Assembly: GCA_036702855.1 (NCBI GenBank)
Contig: DATNQF010000017.1
Location: forward strand, 1-28,937
Length of the DNA stretch: 28,937 bases
DNA from: JACVSF01 sp036702855
GTDB taxonomy: Bacteria > Cyanobacteriota > Cyanobacteriia > Phormidesmidales > Phormidesmidaceae
Reading direction: 5' to 3'
How positions within the stretch are numbered: position 1 is the stretch's first letter; every line of letters starts with the position of its first letter. The notes under the pieces were generated by a model. That model was not told the origin of the DNA, searched no databases, and saw only the letters and a list, made by a program, of their open reading frames with translations. This document shows, one piece after another, positions 24,201 through 28,937 of the stretch. Position numbers and translations under genes: made by a program.

Positions 24201-25455
24201 TTTGCTGGCGATCAAAGACATTACCGAGCAAAAAAGATTGGAGGCGGAGCTCACCCAAAGCCTAACCCAAGCACAATTAGCCCGCAGCGCAGCAGAGGCC
24301 GCTAATCGAACTAAGGATGAGTTTTTATCAATGGTCTCTCACGAACTCCGTAGCCCGCTGACTGCCATCTTGGGTTGGACACAAGCGCTTCGCAACCAAG
24401 AATTGGAAGCAACTAGAGCGGCTCGGGCACTTGATACCATCGAACGCAGTGCTATGGTCCAGTCCCAACTGATTGAGGATCTTTTGGATGTCGCCCGCAT
24501 TACTTCGGGAAAGCTTCGGTTAAATGCTCGTCCTGTTCGACTAGCGTCAGTGATTGAAGCAGCCATTGACGGCGTAAGCGTTTCAGCGGAGGCAAAACAG
24601 ATCCAAATCTTATCTAGATTGGATTCGGTTGAACCTGTTACAGGGGATGCAGGGCGATTACAGCAAGTGTTTTGGAACTTATTAACTAATGCCGTTAAAT
24701 TTACTGCAGATGGAGGACGAATCGAGGTTGTCCTTACCAGCCTTGACGGCCAAGCTCAAGTTACTGTTCAAGATACAGGCCGTGGCATTAGTGCTGATTT
24801 TTTGCCCTATGTATTTGAACGTTTTCGTCAGGCAAACAGTGCAAGCACACGCTCCGATCCAGGGCTCGGCTTAGGATTGTCCATTGTTCGGAGCCTGGTG
24901 GAGCTCCATGGCGGAACGGTTAGCGCCGAAAGTCTAGGTATTGGTCAAGGGGCAACGTTTATTGTACGGCTTCCGCTGGCAACAAACTTAACAGCACCGG
25001 CGGTTGGCTCAGACACTGCCATGATCACTCATGAAGTTGAAGTATCTGACGAAAAACTGCCATCGCTTGTGGGTGTACGCGTTTTGGTTGTCGAGGATGA
25101 AGCAGTTCTGCAGCAGCTATTTACAATGGCGTTAGAAGAAGCGGGAGCAACCGTGACAGCAGTAGTATCGGCAAGAGAGGCAATCGCTACACTACAAGCC
25201 AACCCTAACAGTTACGATGTACTCCTATCAGATATTAGCCTGCCAGAAGAAGACGGCTATCAACTGATCCAGCAGGTGAGAGCGCTGAATATTGAAGCTG
25301 GAGGCCAAATTCCAGCGGCTGCTTTGACGGCATCAGCTACAAGTAATGACCAACAGAAAGCTCTTGCTGCTGGCTTTCAACGCCATATAACTAAACCTAT
25401 TAGGCTTGATCAACTGGTTCTTGTCGTCGCGATGTTAGCCAATCTGAAACTGTAA
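21241..25455 (+). CDS. CheB-CheR-PAS-histidine kinase-receiver hybrid protein
   Basis: The 1404-residue protein has these modules. CheB methylesterase (14-195) has S22 in GASAGG, H49 in VQHLD and D141 in GGDGDGSRG. CheR methyltransferase (225-480) has GCSTGEEAYSIA (318-329), ATDIS (349) and SCRNVLIY (419). A linker follows, then a long coiled coil (675-765) rich in NEE/SNEEL repeats. Two PAS-like domains lie at about 765-870 and 880-995. The kinase core has H1034 in MVSHELRSPL, N1146/N1150, G1 DTGRGIS (1178) and G2 GLGLGLSIV (1208). The C-terminal receiver (1280-1395) has D1331 and K1385. Such CheB/CheR-kinase fusions are known in bacteria; methylation would tune signalling of an unknown receptor or of the protein itself. 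No chemoreceptor or CheA/W gene is nearby. No membrane segment is convincing. Confidence 0.93.
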   Translation: MSRALDREEQNEQFPIVGVGASAGGLEAFRQLLSHLPTDTGMAFVLVQHLDPNQKSLLSEILSRATTMPVVEVQDGMTVEPNCVYVIPPNTKMAIAQGQLSLSPRDKVRGMAMPVDTFLFSLAEDLGRRAIAIVLSGGDGDGSRGLEAVKEAGGITFAQCEDSAQVSSMPNTAVATGQVDFILPPQEIAEKLATLSRHPYVAHPTTVAEALSESAAALQTIFAILRTATGVDFTLYKQTTLKRRIFRRLVLYRLASLEDYIHYLQENPAEVQALYDDLLINVTSFFRDPSAFDALKSTVFETIASKVPREPIRIWVAGCSTGEEAYSIAICLLEFLDKLPIKPPIQIYATDISERAIERARSGFYKENMVAEVSPERLSRFFTPVEGGYQISKFVRELCVFAKHNLCSDPPFSKLDLISCRNVLIYLGTALQKKVLPIFHYGLRPTGYLILGTSETTGEAADLFTLVDKKHKIYAARLAPARLSLDLVANAYTNEIVHLTDNNAVRGEFNLQKEADQIVLERYAPVGVVINHEFEILHFRGQTSPYLEPASGRASLNLLKMAKESLRLELRTAIHQAKQQDVSIRKEGLRICEQEQIRQISLEVSPLKARGIEERYFLVLFEEFLPFSSSPRARVNQVYSRARAESFFTLLWLLLKGSLVNLIHKTRSPINPLINQQEIVQLQQELAKTQEHLQSIIEEQEATNQDLRAANEEILSSNEELQSSNEELETAKEEIQATNEELSLINDELQRRNFELTQISSDLQNLISSTNIPILMLSSDLRIRRFTPLAQTILHLIPTDVGRPFRDISPALNLPDLEAQILEVMDTLTPKEQEVQDHEGHWYDLRIRPYRTIDNRIDGVMLVLVDIDVLKRSMEQLQYSRNYAQAIVETVREPLIVLDNKLRVLTANQAFYHMFHTTDTETEQRLLFELGNGQWNIPRLREVLETILPNENQLQNFEVEHDFEHIGHKIMLLNARTMVQVENGRSILLAIKDITEQKRLEAELTQSLTQAQLARSAAEAANRTKDEFLSMVSHELRSPLTAILGWTQALRNQELEATRAARALDTIERSAMVQSQLIEDLLDVARITSGKLRLNARPVRLASVIEAAIDGVSVSAEAKQIQILSRLDSVEPVTGDAGRLQQVFWNLLTNAVKFTADGGRIEVVLTSLDGQAQVTVQDTGRGISADFLPYVFERFRQANSASTRSDPGLGLGLSIVRSLVELHGGTVSAESLGIGQGATFIVRLPLATNLTAPAVGSDTAMITHEVEVSDEKLPSLVGVRVLVVEDEAVLQQLFTMALEEAGATVTAVVSAREAIATLQANPNSYDVLLSDISLPEEDGYQLIQQVRALNIEAGGQIPAAALTASATSNDQQKALAAGFQRHITKPIRLDQLVLVVAMLANLKL

Positions 25456-25489
25456 ACTTGGACTAATTCGGTCGGGGCTAAACCTACTT

Positions 25490-25680
25490 GGAGAGTGAAA
25501 AAAAGTGGGGGAAGCCATTAGAGAATTCAGAAAGGGACATATCTGCTGTTGCAAGTCAGAAGGCGAGTCCTCGATGAAGACTGGCACTCAACTTTCGAGC
25601 GATAGTATCCAGAGCTGAAATCTCAAGCCGTTTGAGGAGATGAAAGTAGTTGTCTGCTTCCCCCACTTTTTTCACTCTCC
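25490..25680. mobile_element. 191-bp MITE-like element with 25-bp terminal inverted repeats
   Basis: The left end starts GGAGAGTGAAAAAA and reaches GTGGGGGAAGC at 25515. The right end (25656-25680) is its reverse complement except for one A/T fewer in the homopolymer. The interior on the minus strand holds an open frame containing YFHLLKRLEISALDTIARKL, which may be the tail of a lost transposase. No intact gene is present. It lies 34 bp after the stop of the CheB-CheR kinase, so it may also form that gene's transcript end. Confidence 0.75.
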
Positions 25681-25752
25681 TTAAGGTTATAAATTTTGAA
25701 TTAAATGACAGATGGTCTGAAGAGTGTCAAATAATAGGATGTTGGGAGCTGT

Positions 25753-26088
25753 GTGCACCTGTCATTTTTTGTTCAACTACTCAATCTGTCAGTTGTGGAA
25801 CACCTCTCAGACGATTCGGAAGGAACCTCAGCAGAAGGGGCAACAAGTCCAACATTGTGGATCTCCTCTCAGGAAAAGGAGCAGCTTTTTCGAACCGAGC
25901 TGATTAAGGCCTGTGTGTCTTACGACCATGCAATGAAAGTAGCTCATATCCTAGCTTCTGGACAATCCGAAGAGCTATTGACCATTGAAGATGCCCAGCT
26001 AGTTAAGCAGGTGTGTCGTCAGTGGTTAGAGCACCGTAAACGCTGGGAATTCATAGCGCAGGTAATTGAAGATGCAGCCTCCCAGTGA
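25753..26088 (+). CDS. Small hypothetical helical protein
   Basis: The 111-residue frame starts at GTG 25753, with GGGAG four bases before it; a GTG at 25795 is an alternative. The C-terminal two thirds (KEQLFRTELIKACVSYDHAMKVAHIL…QLVKQVCRQWLEHRKRWEFIAQVIEDA) is strongly amphipathic helical. The N-terminus is weakly conserved-looking. There is no recognised family, signal peptide or metal site. It lies just after the MITE and converges on a pseudo-receiver gene. A role in the adjacent signalling cluster is possible but nothing in the sequence shows it. Confidence 0.5.
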   Translation: MHLSFFVQLLNLSVVEHLSDDSEGTSAEGATSPTLWISSQEKEQLFRTELIKACVSYDHAMKVAHILASGQSEELLTIEDAQLVKQVCRQWLEHRKRWEFIAQVIEDAASQ

Positions 26089-26120
26089 ACTGAGCGGCAA
26101 ACAGGGTTAAAGCTGGTAAG

Positions 26121-26531
26121 CTATCGTTCTTCTAAAACCGAACAAAGCTGGTATAGCAAGCATTTGAGCTGCTCCCCGTCTTCCAAGTAGGTCACATACT
26201 CGTTTTCACCCACCTGCAGGTTCTGCCCTTCTAGCTCCGCTCCATAGTGCTCTGCCATAACCACGATGGGCGTAGAGCTAGGCAACCCTGCCTGCTGTCG
26301 AATGTCTTTTCCAACGGCAATAAAATGCTCAATCGATTGTCTAAATTGATTCATCAAAAGCAGATCAAACGAGTGACCTCGGTCCTTGGTGCGCCCAATG
26401 GCGTCTGCTTCGTCCAAGGCCACAACCAAGCTATACCCCCAACGACGAAGGTTATCCATTAAGACAGGACGCGCTGCATCATCTGGCTCGATCAGCAAAA
26501 TAGTCGGCTGTATAGTTAAATTCTGGCTCAT
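26121..26531 (-). CDS. Pseudo-receiver domain protein (phosphoacceptor Asp replaced by Asn)
   Basis: The 136-residue protein has the receiver fold pattern: ILLIEPDDAARPVL with the acidic patch, LRRWGYSLVVALD, FDLLLMNQF, then STPIVVMAEH. In true receivers the residue five after the conserved Asp of strand 3 is the phosphoacceptor; here D56 is followed by N61. The Lys of the KP motif is also absent (YLEDGEQL). It therefore cannot be phosphorylated in the usual way and may act as a constitutive or protein-binding receiver mimic. It lies in a row with a normal receiver (26715) and an RsbRD kinase on the same strand, but with gaps of 180 to 200 bp, so a common operon is uncertain. Confidence 0.75.
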   Translation of the reverse strand: MSQNLTIQPTILLIEPDDAARPVLMDNLRRWGYSLVVALDEADAIGRTKDRGHSFDLLLMNQFRQSIEHFIAVGKDIRQQAGLPSSTPIVVMAEHYGAELEGQNLQVGENEYVTYLEDGEQLKCLLYQLCSVLEER

Positions 26532-26714
26532 GTCTTCGCTGTGCTCTTTTTCGGGCCACTATGGCAACAAGCCGATCCGAACTCTAAGAGTCGGTCGTAT
26601 TTGTCCCTGAGCGTTTGAAAACACTCACAGGCGCACATTCTAACCCTAATTGTTCAAGAACTCTAACTGTCTTTCATGCCTGATCGCACTGGGGCGTCCC
26701 AGGATGACAAGCCA

Positions 26715-27086
26715 TTAGGATTTGGGCTTCAGAAACATGCTTACTTTTCCTAGTACCTCATCAATATCCAGCGGTTTATGAATCAGGTCATCAGCTCCAG
26801 CAGCAATTGCCTCCGTCAAGCTCATGTTGCCCTGGGCCGTGACTAACACAATTGGAATGGGGGGTAAGGCTGGGTTTTGCCGAATCTGCTTAGCAACTTC
26901 AGAGCCCATGATGTCAGGCATCATCAAGTCCAGCATGATTAAGGCAGGTGGTTCTACCAACACCTTGGCTAAAGCGAGATGTCCGTTCTCTGCTATTTCA
27001 ACCTGATATCCTTCCATCTCCAGAATGTACTGCAGGAGAATCAGGTTGTCAGGTACGTCGTCTACAACCAAGATGAGGGCGGACAT
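26715..27086 (-). CDS. Stand-alone response regulator receiver
   Basis: The 123-residue CheY-like receiver has an acidic pair in VVDDVPDN, phosphoacceptor D53 in LIMLDLMMPD, Thr in LVTAQG, K104 in IHKPLD, and no output domain. It is about 75 percent identical by eye to the receiver at 18255-18638, so the two are recent paralogues now separated by about 8 kb. The start ATG 27086 has no clear Shine-Dalgarno sequence. It lies 199 bp downstream of the RsbRD kinase on the same strand, which is the nearest candidate phosphodonor. Confidence 0.88.
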   Translation of the reverse strand: MSALILVVDDVPDNLILLQYILEMEGYQVEIAENGHLALAKVLVEPPALIMLDLMMPDIMGSEVAKQIRQNPALPPIPIVLVTAQGNMSLTEAIAAGADDLIHKPLDIDEVLGKVSMFLKPKS

Positions 27087-27285
27087 AGCAGAAAGATGGT
27101 TATTGTTCTTCCCAACATCACCTGAGGAGGTAAAAACATAACCTAACTACAGGTCGATTCCTTCTGTCTAAAAGGTGCAGTAGCAGAATCTGCAGACTGA
27201 GAATCTGCATCAAAAGACTCGGCACCCCATCAGCACTAACGAAAGACAGTTGTGCGGTCGTGGCAACGCACTAGTGATGGTCGCA

Positions 27286-28431
27286 TTAACAGGGCACAGT
27301 TCGCGGAAGACGGACAGTGAACGCTGTGCCATCCTGCGCGGTCGAGGCGACTGCTATTGTGCCCCCATGGGCGACGACGACCTCCCGCACAATATACAAC
27401 CCCAAGCCAATGCTGCTCGAAACTTGTTGGGCCGCCGATTCCGGCTTTGCGTAGCGAACGAGCGGATCGAAGATCGTTGTTAGCATCTCCGATGGGATCG
27501 GTGTCCCTTCATTGTGAACACGCAAGACTACGGTTGATTCTTCTGAAGTGATCGATAGTTCGACTGGCCCCTCAGCCGCCCCATGCTGAAGTGCGTTGCC
27601 CATTAGATTGGTAACGACCTGTTGGAGTCGGGCTGCATCCCAGTTGCCAGTGAGGTCGCCGTCTGGATAAAAGTGCAGCGTGCGCTGCGGATAGGCAAAG
27701 CAAAATTCCTCAAAGACTTTGCGCCCCAGTTTTTCCAAATCGACCGGACCTCGCGTCAGCGGCATCGCGCTGCCTAGCCCTGTCGATGCGAAATCGATCA
27801 GGTCATTGGTTAACTGCGTGATTGTCTCTGTATTCCTTTCGATCATCGATAGCGCTTTGGCAGAGCCCAAGTCTTCATTTGCGGTCCGTGAGGCCAGTCG
27901 TGCGGCCATACGGATGCTGTTGAGCGGGTTACGCAGGTCGTGGCTAAGGATCGCTAGGAACATGCGGCGCGACTGCTCGACGCGATTGGTGTAATTGCCG
28001 ACGGCCTCAGCAAGGGATTGATCGATCGACTCGTTGAAGCGGGTAATGTCGTTGATATCGTTGAGGTCAGACTGCGGGCGGCTCGCGCGCCACAGGCGGA
28101 GCACGCTGGCACGCAGGGCGCGGTATTCGGAAACGACCTCCATGACGTCAAAGCCCGCTTCCATGCGTTCCACACCGTGCGTTTTTGAGGCTTGGTTGAG
28201 GCGATCGCTCTGGTCGCTGCCACCACCGCCTTGTCCTTTGGACTTGCTCGTCTGCTGGTCAGGGCTCTGGTCGCTCTGCATGTCCCGCGCAGTGGACAGA
28301 AGTATCGCCTCAGCAGAGTCACGCAGGGCAAGCTTTGTCATCTTTGCGCCAGGTGCAAGACTGCGCGCAAACACTTCCCATTCTGCGAGGATGGGCTCGA
28401 CGTTCTCAAGGATGAAGTCTGCCAAACGCAT
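27286..28431 (-). CDS. Soluble histidine kinase with RsbRD-type N-terminal sensor
   Basis: In this 381-residue protein, residues 1-150 (MRLADFILENVEPILAEWEV… and …EVVSEYRALRASVLRLW) resemble the RsbRD N-terminal helical domain, found on stressosome proteins and on some kinases. A low-complexity insert (QSPDQQTSKSKGQGGGGSDQ) lies near 55-75. The kinase core has H164 in LSHDLRNPLNSIR, N-box TNLMGNALQHG (N275/N279), G1-like HNEGTPI (306-312) and IGLGLYIVREVVVAHGG (341 on). G1 has E in place of the usual Gly after N. There is no membrane segment or receiver. Its DNA looks more GC-rich than its neighbours and this kinase type is common in proteobacteria, so gene transfer is possible. A fragment of it is echoed at 17830-17849. 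Confidence 0.85.
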   Translation of the reverse strand: MRLADFILENVEPILAEWEVFARSLAPGAKMTKLALRDSAEAILLSTARDMQSDQSPDQQTSKSKGQGGGGSDQSDRLNQASKTHGVERMEAGFDVMEVVSEYRALRASVLRLWRASRPQSDLNDINDITRFNESIDQSLAEAVGNYTNRVEQSRRMFLAILSHDLRNPLNSIRMAARLASRTANEDLGSAKALSMIERNTETITQLTNDLIDFASTGLGSAMPLTRGPVDLEKLGRKVFEEFCFAYPQRTLHFYPDGDLTGNWDAARLQQVVTNLMGNALQHGAAEGPVELSITSEESTVVLRVHNEGTPIPSEMLTTIFDPLVRYAKPESAAQQVSSSIGLGLYIVREVVVAHGGTIAVASTAQDGTAFTVRLPRTVPC

Positions 28432-28937
28432 TAGTTTCTCGGCTGAGCACAGGCTTAAGAACTAGGGCAATGCTACCACGGGGGCTTCAGGGTGCATCTA
28501 CTTCGGCCGGGGTACTCAGAAAGTAAGGTGCGATCGCACCTACTTCCCCACCTTGAGCGACCATCCATCTGCTGATTCTGCCCTCTCGCGCCCAACGAAC
28601 GTGAGCTTTACATAGAGATAGTGGTGTAAGCTCTTATACTTTTCGCCTCAGTTGAAACTTTTGGCATTGCCTTTTGCGCTAGTGTCAACTGTCACATAGC
28701 CACATTGGGAAGATCTCGTGGGGCATCTGCTGAAACCTTGATATCACGTTAAAACCTGGTTGCTCTTTGTAAGAAACAGCAAACAGTGAATCTAGAAAAA
28801 TCAAGGGTTTCAGCCCGCGATTCTGCATAAATGCAAAACTGTCACACCCCATGAAAGCAGCACTTGCGATCGCAAGAATCGGCACAGTTTAGAGCAAATC
28901 TAACAGGTAGCTATTGAGACTAGAGTTAACGGTTAAC
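28432..28937. other. Gene-free right end of window
   Basis: This region holds a hairpin on a HIP1 site (28521-28545) and a segment at about 28690-28860 bounded by direct copies of AACTGTCACA (28687-28696 and 28838-28847, plus strand). The minus frame inside (28685-28885, containing MQNRGLKPLIFLDSLFAVSY) has no recognisable domain and I do not call it a gene. It may be the edge of a mobile element. Confidence 0.4.
28521..28545. repeat. Hairpin centred on a HIP1 palindrome
   Basis: AGGTGCGATCGCACCT is a 16-bp perfect palindrome around GCGATCGC, extended by AAGT/ACTT with one bulged A. It lies about 90 bp upstream of the RsbRD kinase start on the opposite side of any T-run, so a terminator role for a gene to the right is possible but unproven. 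Confidence 0.5.

Noticed and set aside
28685..28885. 66-residue minus frame containing MQNRGLKPLIFLDSLFAVSY
   Set aside because: No domain, no start signal, and bounded by AACTGTCACA direct repeats; more likely mobile-element DNA than a gene.

Overview
The window looks like part of a cyanobacterial chromosome. The palindrome GCGATCGC (HIP1) occurs roughly a dozen times. One gene matches the cyanobacterial hormogonium-polysaccharide glycosyltransferase HpsE, and there is a set of multi-domain hybrid histidine kinases, RTX-type secreted phosphatases and a PhoB-box-like array. A filamentous, Leptolyngbya- or Nostoc-like organism is likely, but this is inference. No tRNA, rRNA or CRISPR array was seen.

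Layout. (1) 1-1854, minus: two glycosyltransferase genes of an exopolysaccharide operon (hpsE, then a partial gene cut by the window edge). (2) 1998-10671: a divergent pair of large, calcium-binding-repeat (RTX) phosphatases. The minus gene carries two glycerophosphodiesterase domains nested in a phytase-like esterase domain. The plus gene carries two alkaline phosphatase domains in tandem. The space between them holds an IS630 transposase relic, a probable tyrosine-recombinase relic, hairpins and a good candidate Pho box, so this reads as a phosphate-scavenging island. (3) 10880-11317: a small membrane protein. (4) 11445-16067, minus: a tightly packed three-gene sensory operon consisting of a PhnD-like periplasmic binding lipoprotein with no transporter, a membrane hybrid kinase, and a receiver-kinase fusion. 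(5) 16523-20384: small hypothetical genes and a stand-alone receiver among decayed DNA. It includes a 538-bp non-autonomous element with 71-bp terminal inverted repeats and a hypothetical gene whose frame continues past an amber stop into a zinc ribbon. (6) 21241-28431: a giant CheB-CheR-PAS-kinase-receiver protein, a 191-bp MITE-like element, a small hypothetical protein, a pseudo-receiver lacking the phosphoacceptor aspartate, a second stand-alone receiver paralogous to the first, and an RsbRD-type kinase.

How it fits together. The two RTX phosphatases would release phosphate outside the cell from diesters and monoesters, probably under PhoB/SphR control. The PhnD-like protein with two kinases next door would sense, not import, a phosphate-, phosphonate- or other oxyanion-like ligand. 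The right half is rich in orphan phosphorelay parts (five kinase or receiver genes in about 7 kb) with no adjacent output gene. It has been worked over by small mobile elements, several of which are described here from their terminal repeats alone.
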